A DNA stretch of 64,000 nucleotides from DYKG01 sp964596185 (GCA_964596185.1 CAZQUE010000019.1:1-64000); one strand, 5' to 3'; counted from the first letter of the stretch, positions 35,282 through 44,822 are shown. The notes: generated from the sequence alone by a model not told the origin. Numbers and translations: made by a program.

Positions 35282-37102
35282 TCAGAACTTTCGACCAACC
35301 CTGGCTTCGCCTTTTTTTCTTATTCTGACGGCATCAGGAGTGACTTCTACCCACTCGTCATCGGCGACATATTCAAGAGCCTGATCCAGAGTCATTCGTC
35401 TTGGCGAGGGAATGCGTTCGAGCTCTTCAGAGGTTGCCGAACGATGATTGGTTACATGGCGCTTCTTAACAATGTTCACTTTTAAATCTCCGCTAAGCGG
35501 GCGCTCACCGACAACCAGACCCTCATAGACATCTTCGCCGGGACCGTAAAACAAAGTACCGCGTTCTGAAAGGTTTTTTATCGCATACGCAGTAGTTGTT
35601 CCAGAATCGGTAGCAACCATTACACCGTTGCGACTTTGAGGAATATCGCCACGATAGGGCTCATAGGCCCTGAAGCATTGATTCATGATGCCTGTGCCGT
35701 TGGTCAGAGTTAGAAACATCGATCTGAAACCGAGCAGACCACGGGCCGGCACAGAAAAAATAAGGCGCAGATAGCCGTCGAGCAATCGGCGGGTCGACTC
35801 AAGGCTGGCGCGGCGCGGACCAAGAACTTCCATTACCGGGCCCATGTAATTGTCAGGAATATCCAGGGAAAGTTCTTCGATTGGTTCGACCAGATTGCCT
35901 TCTTCATCTTTTTTCAAAATCGCCTCAGGCTTACTCACCTGCAGTTCATAGCCTTCACGGCGCATAGTTTCAATAAGAATTCCCAGGTGCAATTCGCCTC
36001 GACCTGACACGAGAAAGGTGTCACGCTCATCAGTCTCTTCTACCCGCATGGCCACATTGGTTTCGAGCTCACGATCAAGTCTGGCACGAATCTGACGGGA
36101 GGTCAGAAATTTGCCGGAACGCCCTGAAAAGGCGCTGGTATTGGCGGCAAAAGTCATCGAGATGACAGGCTGATCAACACTGGTAATTTCTTCAGGCTCG
36201 CAAAGTTCAACAGCGATGGTGTCACCGATAGAGATGTTGTCGATTCCACATATTGCTACGATATCGCCTGCACCGGCTTCTTCGACTTCAACGCGCTGAA
36301 TGCCACGATATGAATACAGGCGCAAAATTCTCTGCTTTTCAGCAACCTCGTTGGGGTTCATGCGAAAAACGTCGGCCTTTCCTGTTAGGACACCATGAAG
36401 AATGCGGCCAATTCCAATACGACCGACATAATCATTGTAATCAAGACTGGTGATAAGCATTTTTGCAGAGGCATCGAGATCTCCGGAGGGAGCGGGCACC
36501 TGCTTGATTATTTCTTCAAGCAGCGGTCGGATATCTACTCTTGGGTCAGCCATATCACGAACAGCGTAGCCTTCACGGCCAGAAGCGTATAAAACCGGGT
36601 ATTCGAGCAGGCTTTCATCGACACCGACATCGATAAACAAATCAAGAATTTCATCTTCGACTTCTTTAACCCGTGCATCTGGTCGGTCAATCTTGTTGAT
36701 GACTACCACCGGGCGCAATCCGGCGGCAAGAGCTTTTTTCAGCACGAATCTGGTCTGGGGCATCGGCCCTTCGAAAGCATCTACAAGCAGCAGACAACCG
36801 TTGGCCATCTGCAAAACTCTTTCAACTTCGCCGCCAAAATCGACATGGCCTGGAGTATCGACGAGGTTGATGCGATACTCCATGAATTCGAGCGATAGAT
36901 TTTTGGAAAGGATGGTAATGCCACGTTCGCGCTCGAGATCATTGTTATCCATAAAGCGCTCTTCGATGCGCTGGTTATCGCGAAAAAGGCCTGACTGTTT
37001 GATCATGGCATCTACGAGAGTGGTTTTGCCATGGTCGACATGGGCGATAATGGCTACATTACGGATTTTTGCGGGTTCGATGATGTGTCTGTGTGCTTTC
37101 AC
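35282..37102 (-). CDS. typA: Ribosome-associated GTPase TypA/BipA
   Basis: Translational GTPase, 606 residues, of normal length. G1 is HVDHGKTT (about 21-28), the switch region has ERERGITI, G3 is DTPGHVDFGGE, G4 is NKIDRPDA. The elongation-factor domains II, III and V and the TypA-specific C-terminal domain with GLLGFRSMFLTLT and RSATSEE follow. BipA assists 50S assembly under stress and cold. The start is GTG at 37102. It is transcribed away from the histidine kinase gene over a shared 170-nt upstream region. Confidence 0.97.
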   Translation of the reverse strand: MKAHRHIIEPAKIRNVAIIAHVDHGKTTLVDAMIKQSGLFRDNQRIEERFMDNNDLERERGITILSKNLSLEFMEYRINLVDTPGHVDFGGEVERVLQMANGCLLLVDAFEGPMPQTRFVLKKALAAGLRPVVVINKIDRPDARVKEVEDEILDLFIDVGVDESLLEYPVLYASGREGYAVRDMADPRVDIRPLLEEIIKQVPAPSGDLDASAKMLITSLDYNDYVGRIGIGRILHGVLTGKADVFRMNPNEVAEKQRILRLYSYRGIQRVEVEEAGAGDIVAICGIDNISIGDTIAVELCEPEEITSVDQPVISMTFAANTSAFSGRSGKFLTSRQIRARLDRELETNVAMRVEETDERDTFLVSGRGELHLGILIETMRREGYELQVSKPEAILKKDEEGNLVEPIEELSLDIPDNYMGPVMEVLGPRRASLESTRRLLDGYLRLIFSVPARGLLGFRSMFLTLTNGTGIMNQCFRAYEPYRGDIPQSRNGVMVATDSGTTTAYAIKNLSERGTLFYGPGEDVYEGLVVGERPLSGDLKVNIVKKRHVTNHRSATSEELERIPSPRRMTLDQALEYVADDEWVEVTPDAVRIRKKGEARVGRKF

Positions 37103-37194
37103 TTAAGGCTGCTCCGACTAATTAATTCAGGCCAATATGAGGCCTGCAGTGTACTCAAAGCGGCGATGAAATGCAAGAAATTAGATTTTGTCCT

Positions 37195-37222
37195 TTGTAA
37201 AAAGACACATATCTGCTATAAT
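37195..37222 (+). promoter_or_regulatory. Sigma-70-like promoter of the histidine kinase gene
   Basis: TTGTAA (37195-37200), 16 nt, TATAAT (37217-37222), about 48 nt ahead of the ATG. Confidence 0.6.
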
Positions 37223-37270
37223 CCCTGCAGATAAATACAATATAAGGTTACTTGAAGGGCATTGGCGATC

Positions 37271-38566
37271 ATGGTCGATCAAAAAGCTTGCAAAGCGGTT
37301 TTTGATCAGGAAAATTCATTACGGCAAAAGGTTTTGCTTTTTGCCATAGCAGTTGCCGTATTTTATGGCGTCTGGTTTGGCATTCTTGCTTTTTTAAACG
37401 GCAACAATATTTTGGCCATGGTTGATCTGGCTATGGTTGTATTGTTCGTTTTTGCCGGAATTATCGCCGTTAAAATTCCTGAATCGACGACACCTGCCCA
37501 TATTATTGCAACCTCAACGGTGTTCTTTTTTCTTTACCTCTTCGTTACCGGCGGAGTGGCTGGAATAGGGCCACTCTGGAGTTTCATTTTGCCACTGATA
37601 GTCTTTTTTCTAACAGGTTTTTACGGTGGCATTGTCATTTCAGCTCTCTATTTGGCATTATGCGTTGGTGTTTTCTTCTACAACCAGTATTTTCCAGGAT
37701 TATTCTATGAGCACAGCCGAATTTTCATCGACCGATTCTTTGGAATCTTCCTGCTTTCAGCGGTGGTTTCAGGAGCTTACGAGTATCAAAAAAGAAGAAA
37801 TGAAAGTTTATTGCGCAATCTTCTTAATGAAATAGACAAGGCAAAAACCAGAGCTGAAGCAGCAAATGAAGCAAAAACCAGTTTTCTCGCCATGGTCAGT
37901 CACGAGATTCGTACCCCGATCAACGGCATAAACGGCCTAATAGAGATTTTGAAAGACACGCGACTTGACGAGAAACAATTTCAGTATGTTTCAATGATGC
38001 GCAACAGCTGCGATGATCTAATGGGAATTATCAGAGACATTCTCGATTTATCAAGAATTGAGTCCGGCAAAATTCACCTCGAAACGGAAAATTTCTCCTT
38101 AAAAAAGACAATTGAAGAAATAGCAGGCGTTTTGCAGTCCAAGGCAGATAGCAAAAAAATAGGCATTTTCACGGAACTGCAGGAAGGATTACCTGATCAA
38201 ATTATTGGCGATCAATTGAGATTAAAGCAGGTAATCGGAAATCTTCTCGATAACGCCATTAAATTTACTCATCAGGGGCGAATTGAATTGAAAGTTTCGC
38301 AGGTCGATTCCGAAAAAGATGACCCAGAACTTTTATTTGAAGTCATTGACACCGGAATAGGAATAGATGAAGAAACCCAAAGCCGCCTTTTTGAAGAATT
38401 CGAACAGGCGCATTCATCGACAACGCGACTTTATGGTGGTAGCGGGCTTGGCCTGGCCATTTCCCGCAGACTCACCAAATTGATGAATGGCAAAATCGGC
38501 GTTGAAAGTCAACCAAACAAAGGTTCGCGGTTCTATTTCAGAATTCCGCTAAAGCAGAGTCAGTAA
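37271..38566 (+). CDS. Membrane histidine kinase
   Basis: A 431-residue sensor kinase. The first 175 residues hold about six membrane helices with almost no external loops, so it senses within or near the membrane. Then come a short coiled coil, HisKA with SHEIRTPINGINGL (phosphoacceptor His at about 211) and HATPase_c with N, G1 (DTGIGIDEETQ), F and G2 (GGSGLGLAISR) boxes. There is no receiver domain and no response regulator nearby, so it is an orphan kinase. I start at ATG 37271 with AAGGG 11 nt upstream; a TTG at 37262 has the same sequence too close. Confidence 0.88.
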   Translation: MVDQKACKAVFDQENSLRQKVLLFAIAVAVFYGVWFGILAFLNGNNILAMVDLAMVVLFVFAGIIAVKIPESTTPAHIIATSTVFFFLYLFVTGGVAGIGPLWSFILPLIVFFLTGFYGGIVISALYLALCVGVFFYNQYFPGLFYEHSRIFIDRFFGIFLLSAVVSGAYEYQKRRNESLLRNLLNEIDKAKTRAEAANEAKTSFLAMVSHEIRTPINGINGLIEILKDTRLDEKQFQYVSMMRNSCDDLMGIIRDILDLSRIESGKIHLETENFSLKKTIEEIAGVLQSKADSKKIGIFTELQEGLPDQIIGDQLRLKQVIGNLLDNAIKFTHQGRIELKVSQVDSEKDDPELLFEVIDTGIGIDEETQSRLFEEFEQAHSSTTRLYGGSGLGLAISRRLTKLMNGKIGVESQPNKGSRFYFRIPLKQSQ

Positions 38567-38698
38567 CCTTTTCAGCCGCAAACAAGGTTTTGCTTTTCGG
38601 CAAATATACACACCTGTCCTCTTTTTTAAGAAAATTAAATTTTTTTCACTTTTTTTGAACGACACCGAATCATTTTCTGTATAAAAAAATGAAAAGCT

Positions 38699-39271
38699 AT
38701 GAATAAACCAGACGAACAACTTTTGACCGAAGTAGGTCGGGGAAACCGGGAAGCTTTCAAAAAGCTTTATCAAAGTTATTCCCCGGCGATATATCGTCTG
38801 ATAAAACGCATGCTGAGCAATCGACCGGCCGAAGTCGACGAAGTTTTTCAGGAAGCAATGCTGCGAATCTGGAAAAATGCGCCCCTTTTTGACCAGAACA
38901 AGGGCTCGGCAAAAAGTTGGATCTATCTTGTGGCAACCAGGCATTGTCTGAACTGGGTCGAATCGAAAAGCGCCAGAAAAAAGCAATGTGAAAGCGAGTT
39001 AAATGAACAATTCGTAGACGACAAGAAGCCCGGGCCTGAAGAAACTGCCTGCAGAGGGTCTGAGGCGGAGCGGGCCATAAAATTGCTCGAATGCCTGCCG
39101 CCAGAAATGAAAACCGTTATCTGCCTGAGGCACCTTGAAGATCTGAGCATCGATGAAATTGCCGAGATTACGAAAACACCGGCCGGCACGGTCAAAAGCC
39201 GGATTTTTTACGGATTGAAAAAGCTGCGCAGCTTTTTTTTCAAGGAGAATTCTCATGAACAAGAAACCTGA
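38699..39271 (+). CDS. ECF-type RNA polymerase sigma factor
   Basis: A 190-residue sigma-70 family protein with region 2 (about 22-90; FKKLYQSYSPAIYRLIKRML, VDEVFQEAMLRIWKNA) and region 4 (about 130-182; ECLPPEMKTVICLRHLEDL, the helix-turn-helix TPAGTVKSRIFYGLKKLR). It redirects RNA polymerase when released from the anti-sigma protein encoded next. The two genes overlap by 17 nt. A candidate upstream element TTGAAC-17 nt-TGTATA lies directly before the ATG and might be autoregulated, but is not typical enough to call. Confidence 0.92.
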   Translation: MNKPDEQLLTEVGRGNREAFKKLYQSYSPAIYRLIKRMLSNRPAEVDEVFQEAMLRIWKNAPLFDQNKGSAKSWIYLVATRHCLNWVESKSARKKQCESELNEQFVDDKKPGPEETACRGSEAERAIKLLECLPPEMKTVICLRHLEDLSIDEIAEITKTPAGTVKSRIFYGLKKLRSFFFKENSHEQET

Positions 39272-39824
39272 ATGCGTGGAACTGCAATCGCGATTGGTTG
39301 AGTATTTCAGCGATCCTCCCGAACAAGTTCCCGAGGAAATTGAATGCCATCTCAAGAATTGCGAAGCCTGTCGCATTGAATTCGAGCAAACCCGTCACGC
39401 GCTTGAACTATTAAAAGCAGACGCGTCCGCCGTGGAAGCCGTTCCTGAGCATCTGTTTGCTCAAATCGAAGAAAGAATCGAACAATGCCCGCAGGCATTT
39501 CGCCCAGCGAGCAAAAGCACCTGGCAACGCAACATTCTGATACTTCAATATTCGTATCTGGCCACCATGGCAGTTATTATCTGGTTTTCACTGATGCTCG
39601 GACAACCGATCCTGAACGACTGGCTGATTGCCAACGAACTACTGGTAAGCCTGCCACTTCTTGCCGAATACGGAATATTCATTCTTTTCTTCGCCGTTGG
39701 CGGGATTTTTGCAGCTGTCAGCTCACCGTTGATAATCAGAAACAACCGTCCTTTTACCGTGAATTCTACCAGAGCCGGCTTCTTGAGACGCCTGTTCACC
39801 GGCCTGCGAATGTTTGCCTGTTGA
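39255..39824 (+). CDS. Zinc-finger (zf-HC2) membrane anti-sigma factor
   Basis: A 189-residue inner-membrane anti-sigma. The N-terminal ZAS/zf-HC2 motif is CHLKNCEACRIEF (H-x3-C-x2-C, about residues 31-38), preceded by an early Cys. Two membrane helices (about 95-117 and 135-160) follow, and a short basic tail. Overlap with the sigma gene supports the pairing: it would hold the ECF sigma until an envelope or redox signal is sensed. Confidence 0.88.
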   Translation: MNKKPECVELQSRLVEYFSDPPEQVPEEIECHLKNCEACRIEFEQTRHALELLKADASAVEAVPEHLFAQIEERIEQCPQAFRPASKSTWQRNILILQYSYLATMAVIIWFSLMLGQPILNDWLIANELLVSLPLLAEYGIFILFFAVGGIFAAVSSPLIIRNNRPFTVNSTRAGFLRRLFTGLRMFAC

Positions 39825-39856
39825 TCAGGCTTGAATGCAATTAAAGGAGAACGACC

Positions 39857-40315
39857 ATGATGCTTCCTGAAAAGAAAGATCTGACCGCCAAAAACATTCT
39901 CTTCTACGTATGTGTTGCTTTGCTGGCCCTGCTGGCATTACGCATCGTCATGAAACTTCTGCCGCCGGCGATTTTCCTGTTTCTGATTCTTGCGCCGCCA
40001 ATTTTCGTTCTGGCTGACGCTCAGGAAAGAAAACTCAGTCGACCGGTTCTCTGGGCCACATTCACCCTATTTACCAACGTTTTCGGTTTGGTTGTCTACC
40101 TGCTTATCCGCCCTGATCCGCCATTGGTGGCAACCTGTAAAAATTGCGGCGGACATGTAGAAGATTCTTTCAGCAACTGCCCCTGGTGTGGCGATAAAAT
40201 AGAGAAACCTCTGAGCCAATGCCCGGGTTGCCACGAAGAAGTGAAAAAGGGCTGGAAGTTCTGTCCAAATTGTAATTTCAAACTGGCAAACGAGACAGAA
40301 AAAACAACAGCCTAA
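39857..40315 (+). CDS. Double zinc-ribbon membrane protein
   Basis: A 152-residue protein: two or three membrane helices (about 15-55 and 65-85) followed by two zinc ribbons, CKNC/CPWC and CPGC/CPNC, in the last 65 residues. A phospholipase D-like PLDc_N flavour is seen in the helical part (LATFTLFTNVFGLVVYLLIRP type). It is the third gene of the sigma/anti-sigma operon, with GGAG 7 nt upstream. Its function is unknown; position suggests a part in the same envelope response. A strong terminator follows. Confidence 0.8.
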   Translation: MMLPEKKDLTAKNILFYVCVALLALLALRIVMKLLPPAIFLFLILAPPIFVLADAQERKLSRPVLWATFTLFTNVFGLVVYLLIRPDPPLVATCKNCGGHVEDSFSNCPWCGDKIEKPLSQCPGCHEEVKKGWKFCPNCNFKLANETEKTTA

Positions 40316-40337
40316 CGAGCTTTTGCGCGATTGAGCA

Positions 40338-40391
40338 ACAAAAAGGCCGGTCGTCCTGCCAATTGAAAATGGATAAGACGACCGGTTTTTT
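40338..40391. terminator. Bidirectional rho-independent terminator
   Basis: CCGGTCGTC (40347-40355) pairs perfectly with GACGACCGG (40377-40385). T6 follows on the plus strand and A-rich sequence precedes it, giving a U-tract on the minus strand. It serves both the sigma-factor operon and the convergent symporter gene. Confidence 0.88.
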
Positions 40392-40435
40392 AATTCAAAA
40401 TTTCAATAAAAATGATTTATTGAAAAACGGCGATT

Positions 40436-41974
40436 TTATTCTGCGGCTGGTTGAATTTCTACATCTTCAACCGCTATTTCATCAGATTTTTTGCCAAACA
40501 TCAGGCCGACACCCACCACGACCCAGCCGGCAATAATGCCGCAGGTGGCAAGTATCGCAGGGTTGTTTCCCATGTAGAAAAACGGGGCTGTCGGAGCAAA
40601 CTTATGCACTATGGCCGGAATGAAATAGAACAGAGTCGATGCGGCAACGCCAAGACTAACCAGACCACGAGTTACCGAAGGCAGAAACAGACCGCAGGCA
40701 ATCGGCAGAAACGTAGCGGTAAAAAGAAGATACACGCCATACTGGGCGAAAATAGCCACCGAACCACCGGTAGGATTGCGCAACTGCCAAATAGAAAGAA
40801 GTACACAGCCAATTCCGACTACGATCAAAGAGATTCGACCAAAGCGAAGAGCTTTTTTGAGGTCCTGATCGCGAGTTTCGGGGTTAAGCGGCCGAAAGGT
40901 CAGATATAGATCGCTTGAAAAAATAGCCGAAAGAGCGAGCAACAATCCCTCAAGAGTCGAAATACCAGCGCAAAGCAGGCCCATGCTTATCAGCACCTGA
41001 GTTCCAGAAGAGAAATTTTTGGCGATATAAGTAGGAACGACGAGATCGATTCTGGCAACCTGATCAAGACTGACTCGCGCATAAAGCCCGACCAGCATCA
41101 CCGACACAAAAACTGTTCCGGCGAGGATTGCCACACCAAGATAGGTTTTAATCTGGCTGGAATCTTTAAGCAGCAGTGATTTTCCCAGAATATGAGGTTG
41201 ACAGACAATTGCCAGGCCCACGATGAAATTGCAGAAAAAGACTTCGAACAGATTGCGAAAATACCCGAACGGCTCTGGGTTTGCAAAAGCAGTCAGCTTT
41301 GGGTCTATTGCCGAAAGCTTTGCAAACAGGCCTTCACCGCTCATAAAAAGCTCATAGCCACTGGCAATGAGAATAATACCGACCAACAGCATTACCAGTG
41401 CCTGAATTGCATTGGTATAAGTAGAAGTATTGGCACCGCCAAGCAGGGTATAAGTGAAAACGAAAACCATAACTCCGACTACCAGCCAGGTAGTCTGAGA
41501 AATATCGGTCAACTGCAGCAAAGAAAAAAGCGTCAGGGCTATAGCAACCGCGATCAAAACGATGAAACTGATCAGCGAAAGTGAAATCAGGGCAAAGAAA
41601 ACTCGCAAACCTTTGGATTCGTAGCGGGCACCTATCCACTGGGGTATGGTCAAAGCCTTAACCTTGTCACCAACGTTTCTGAAAGGCCCTGAAAGAACGC
41701 AAAGTCCGGTTACGATACCAAGACCTGCAGCTACTCCCAAACCCATCAGGGCTGAAAGACCGTAATGGTAAACCAGTCCAGGATTGACGACGAAAGTTGC
41801 AACACTGGTCAACTGGGCGGTCAGAGAGAGTCCAACCCAGGCCGGCGCAATATCACGGTTGCCAACCGCAAAACTGGCAAGATCCTTGGTGCGCATCATG
41901 CCGCGAATTGTTAAAAACAAGGTAATGCCGACATAAAGAAACAGGGCAGTCCAAACCAGAGTTAGATGACTCAC
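40436..41974 (-). CDS. Sodium:solute symporter (SSS family)
   Basis: A 512-residue polytopic protein with about 13 membrane helices, full length for the SSS family. It opens with the typical SLTAQLTSVATFVVNPG (TM2, sodium site region), IPQWIGARYESKGLR, and GGANTSTYTNAIQALVM. Substrate is unknown; pantothenate/proline-like members are nearest in feel. GTG start at 41974 with AAGGGA 8 nt upstream and a strong own promoter. Unlike the truncated symporter at 26-27 kb this one is intact. Confidence 0.88.
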   Translation of the reverse strand: MSHLTLVWTALFLYVGITLFLTIRGMMRTKDLASFAVGNRDIAPAWVGLSLTAQLTSVATFVVNPGLVYHYGLSALMGLGVAAGLGIVTGLCVLSGPFRNVGDKVKALTIPQWIGARYESKGLRVFFALISLSLISFIVLIAVAIALTLFSLLQLTDISQTTWLVVGVMVFVFTYTLLGGANTSTYTNAIQALVMLLVGIILIASGYELFMSGEGLFAKLSAIDPKLTAFANPEPFGYFRNLFEVFFCNFIVGLAIVCQPHILGKSLLLKDSSQIKTYLGVAILAGTVFVSVMLVGLYARVSLDQVARIDLVVPTYIAKNFSSGTQVLISMGLLCAGISTLEGLLLALSAIFSSDLYLTFRPLNPETRDQDLKKALRFGRISLIVVGIGCVLLSIWQLRNPTGGSVAIFAQYGVYLLFTATFLPIACGLFLPSVTRGLVSLGVAASTLFYFIPAIVHKFAPTAPFFYMGNNPAILATCGIIAGWVVVGVGLMFGKKSDEIAVEDVEIQPAAE

Positions 41975-42013
41975 GATAAAATTCCCTTTCTTGCCTCTAA
42001 TTTATTTCCAAAA

Positions 42014-42042
42014 ATTATGGCATAATTGCTGCAATGCGTCAA
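42014..42042 (-). promoter_or_regulatory. Sigma-70-like promoter of the symporter gene
   Basis: On the minus strand TTGACG (42037-42042), 17 nt, CATAAT (42014-42019), 40 nt before the GTG start. Both hexamers match at 5 of 6 positions. The rest of the 202-nt gap after spoIID shows nothing else. Confidence 0.72.
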
Positions 42043-42176
42043 GGAGTTTTTGCATGTCGTGAGAGAATTTGGGTCATTTCTTTTCGCACAAGCACAATAT
42101 GGGCAATTTGAAAATCAGGTCGGCAAAAGTTTGCGGAATTAAAGCAAAACCGCTCGAACTTTCAATGGATCAATAA

Positions 42177-43769
42177 TCAATAAAGCTTCTGCAGCAAACT
42201 ACCCGGGTAATAATGAGCAAGAATGCGACTGAAAGCCCAACCCTGTTTTGCAAGACTCTGGGCACCGGTCTGACACATGCCAACACCATGACCAAAACCA
42301 GCACCTTTAATCTCTGCACTGATGATAAAGCCTGCCGAATCTTTTTTATAATCGGCAATAAAGCAGGCACTCATCAGGCTGCCATATATTTTTCTTATGT
42401 TAAGCTCTTTCATTACTGTTTTTTCGCCGCGTTCACCAACGAAAGTCATCTGATAAATGCGCCCGGAAAAGCCGCGGGCAATATTTTTCACGGATTTTAT
42501 GCGGCCAACGCCGAGACGGCCCTCTACGGCTTTCCAATCAGTTGTGTTAATGCTTTTGTTCCAGCGAAATCGGTTACCGCCTTCAACATTTGGGTTATTG
42601 CAGTGACAAGCCGGTGGATTTTTGATGAAATCGGTAACTTGCTTTTCTTCACTCAGATCTAAGGACGGCGGGTTATTGTGATCCCAGACTCCGCCAAGAA
42701 TCGGATTGGGTTTGGTCGTCCAGACAAGATGATTGGCTTCGGAATGGCCGCCACAATTGGCAGCATAAACGGCATCGAGAATACGGGTTCCATCCTTTAA
42801 AACATAGCCACGGGTCGGTGCGATTTTTGGCGCTACCATAGCCGAATATTTCGTTTCACCGGCATAAACCTGGCAGTGCTGCTCGGAACAAATGTCGAAA
42901 CCTTCACCGGCATGCCTGATGCCTACTTTTGCGAGAATTTCACCGCGGGCAGCTACTGCCTGCGCCTGTAGAGCTCCAGTCTCTGCGTATGCAGAGATTT
43001 CAGATGGAACTATTCCGGCGAGAATATTTTCAAGACCGGTGTTCAGAATGCAATCAATGGCGTCAGAGGCACCATAGCGGCAATTCAGCTTTCCCGAGTA
43101 AGTACGATCGGCAAAACCGTGCCATGGGTATCCGGCGGCATATTCGACTTTTTTCAATAAAACCTGGCCATCTGGAACAATTAGCAGATCATCGCCCCGG
43201 GCTTTTTCAATGCCATTGATATAAAGCGTCAGAGTTCCTTTCGCCCAGGAAACGACTTCAGTGTTTATCCAGCTGGATTTACCCTGGGCAGCAAGCTGAT
43301 CAACCAGTCTTTGCGCGGATTCTAGATCGTCGAAGACACCGACTTCACCGCGAACGGTTCGATTGTCATATAAAACTGTCTTACCATCTTCAGCAAAAAA
43401 CTGTCGGCCAACAACGCTTGTCTCAAAAGAAAAACCAAGCGCGTTCCATTCCTGGGCGGTTACCTTAGCATCTTCGTCTTCTCCAATGAAGGCCGAATAA
43501 ACCATGACATGGTAGCGCTTTTTCGCTTTGTCGGTCATTACTCCGGTGAGTTTACAGTTATCTCCAGAATTGATCCGGCCTGGCTGGCCTCCCAGCTCGT
43601 AACTGGCTCCCTGCGAGCAGGTGAAATCAATATTGTCCGTATACTGAGCTACTTTTATTTTAACGTCTTTTTCAGCAGAAAAAACGGGAAAAACCGCAAA
43701 TATCAGAAAAATACCCAATAAAAAGGCACTGATACGCCAATAATACAGGGTCTTATACTTCATACTCAT
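42177..43769 (-). CDS. SpoIID/LytB domain protein
   Basis: An exported 530-residue protein: signal peptide (about 1-31), an N-terminal region with an SPOR-like flavour (residues 75-165), and a SpoIID domain (about 200-525) with VPSEISAYAETGALQAQAV, the conserved Cys/His pair region and GHGVGMCQTGAQSLA. SpoIID is a lytic transglycosylase acting on denuded peptidoglycan; homologues occur in many non-sporulating bacteria. Two near starts exist (43769 and 43763); the second has AGGCGAGG at better spacing. No sporulation gene lies near. Confidence 0.9.
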   Translation of the reverse strand: MSMKYKTLYYWRISAFLLGIFLIFAVFPVFSAEKDVKIKVAQYTDNIDFTCSQGASYELGGQPGRINSGDNCKLTGVMTDKAKKRYHVMVYSAFIGEDEDAKVTAQEWNALGFSFETSVVGRQFFAEDGKTVLYDNRTVRGEVGVFDDLESAQRLVDQLAAQGKSSWINTEVVSWAKGTLTLYINGIEKARGDDLLIVPDGQVLLKKVEYAAGYPWHGFADRTYSGKLNCRYGASDAIDCILNTGLENILAGIVPSEISAYAETGALQAQAVAARGEILAKVGIRHAGEGFDICSEQHCQVYAGETKYSAMVAPKIAPTRGYVLKDGTRILDAVYAANCGGHSEANHLVWTTKPNPILGGVWDHNNPPSLDLSEEKQVTDFIKNPPACHCNNPNVEGGNRFRWNKSINTTDWKAVEGRLGVGRIKSVKNIARGFSGRIYQMTFVGERGEKTVMKELNIRKIYGSLMSACFIADYKKDSAGFIISAEIKGAGFGHGVGMCQTGAQSLAKQGWAFSRILAHYYPGSLLQKLY

Positions 43770-43834
43770 TACCTCGCCTATAATTGGTGGTTTTTTATTT
43801 TAACATATAAAACAAATTTTAAATAACCCCTTTG

Positions 43835-43863
43835 TTGCAAAAAAATGTACACTGGCTAAGAAT
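43835..43863 (+). promoter_or_regulatory. Candidate promoter for HIT stub-nagB
   Basis: TTGCAA (43835-43840), 17 nt, AAGAAT (43858-43863); both match 4 of 6. It lies 42 nt before the HIT stub ATG. Confidence 0.35.
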
Positions 43864-43904
43864 AAAATTGCCGGAGTAAAAGATTTTTACCAAGGAAATT
43901 GAGC

Positions 43905-44021
43905 ATGAAAGACTGTGTTTTTTGTAAAATAGTAAGCCGAGAAATAGAGGCGGTGATTGACATTTTTACAATTTGTGGCATTTTAAGCCGAAGAAATCAA
44001 AGCATTTTAAGGATATGGTAA
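43905..44021 (+). pseudogene. 5' stub of a HIT (histidine triad) protein gene
   Basis: From ATG 43905, with AAGGAAA about 8 nt upstream, the frame reads MKDCVFCKIVSREIEA, which is the diagnostic start of HinT-type HIT proteins (CxxC zinc pair and KIV-x-x-EI). After residue 16 the similarity ends; the frame runs on to a TAA at 44019-44021 for 38 codons, with no histidine triad. The rest of the gene is not present downstream. The stop lies 2 nt before the nagB ATG, so the stub may still be translated and coupled to nagB. Confidence 0.72.
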
Positions 44022-44023
44022 CA

Positions 44024-44809
44024 ATGGAAGTAATTATTAAAGACAGCAAAAATTCTGCCGGTATTCTCGGCGCCAAAATAATAGCAGACGTCATTAAAAG
44101 AAAACCGGCAGCAGTAATTGGACTGGCAACAGGGTCGACCCCATTGGGTCTGTATGAAGAACTTGTGCGAATGCATCGGGATGAAGGTCTTTCGTTTGCC
44201 AAAGTTACCAGTTTCAATCTTGATGAATATGTGGGACTTGGCAAAGAGCATCACTGCTCTTTCATCAGCGAAATGCACCAGAATCTTTTCAACAAAATCG
44301 ACATAAGACAGGACGCAATAAATATTCCGGACGGGCATGCTGAAAACATTTTAGACATGTGCAGTGCTTACGAAGAAAAAATTCTTAAAGCCGGCGGAAT
44401 CGATATTCAATTATTGGGAATCGGCAATGACGGCCATTTAGGCTTTAACGAGCCCGGCTCGTCACTTAGTTCGCGAACACGCCTGAAAACGCTTTCTCAT
44501 GAAACCCTCGAGGCTAATGCTCGCCATTTCGGCAGCATCGATCAAGTGCCGCGCCACGTCGTGACAATGGGCCTAGGCACAATAATGTCGGCTAAAGCCT
44601 GTCTGCTGCTGGCATTTGGCGAAGACAAGGCCGAAGCAGTCTATCAAATGGTTGAAGGGGCGGTATCTGCTACCTGGCCAGGTACGATTCTTCAGCATCA
44701 CCAGAAGGCGATCGTGATTCTCGACGAGGCCGCTGCGTCAAAATTGAAGAGGCGTCAGTATTATAACGAGGTTTATGCAGGCAAACCCGACTGGCAAAGG
44801 TGGGAATAG
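44024..44809 (+). CDS. nagB: Glucosamine-6-phosphate deaminase
   Basis: It converts glucosamine-6-phosphate to fructose-6-phosphate and ammonia, feeding aminosugars into glycolysis. Family hallmarks: GLATGSTPLGLYEEL (phosphate loop), SFNLDEYVGL (catalytic Asp), LLGIGNDGHLGFNEPG (catalytic Asp/His), and SRTRLKTLS. The 261-residue length is standard. Start ATG 44024 gives a normal N-terminus; longer readings run into the HIT stub. AAGGAT lies about 9 nt upstream within the stub. It could recycle wall sugars released by the neighbouring wall enzymes (inference). Confidence 0.96.
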   Translation: MEVIIKDSKNSAGILGAKIIADVIKRKPAAVIGLATGSTPLGLYEELVRMHRDEGLSFAKVTSFNLDEYVGLGKEHHCSFISEMHQNLFNKIDIRQDAINIPDGHAENILDMCSAYEEKILKAGGIDIQLLGIGNDGHLGFNEPGSSLSSRTRLKTLSHETLEANARHFGSIDQVPRHVVTMGLGTIMSAKACLLLAFGEDKAEAVYQMVEGAVSATWPGTILQHHQKAIVILDEAAASKLKRRQYYNEVYAGKPDWQRWE

Positions 44810-44822
44810 GATCAATAGGGTC

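Noticed and set aside
38567..38698. Weak AACCTT/AAGGTT hairpin after the histidine kinase as a terminator
   Set aside because: AT-rich 6-bp stem with a 13-nt loop and a broken T-run; too weak to call.
42177..43769. SpoIID taken as evidence of sporulation
   Set aside because: SpoIID/LytB proteins are common in non-sporulating bacteria and no other sporulation gene occurs here; SpoIIE-type phosphatase domains are likewise general.
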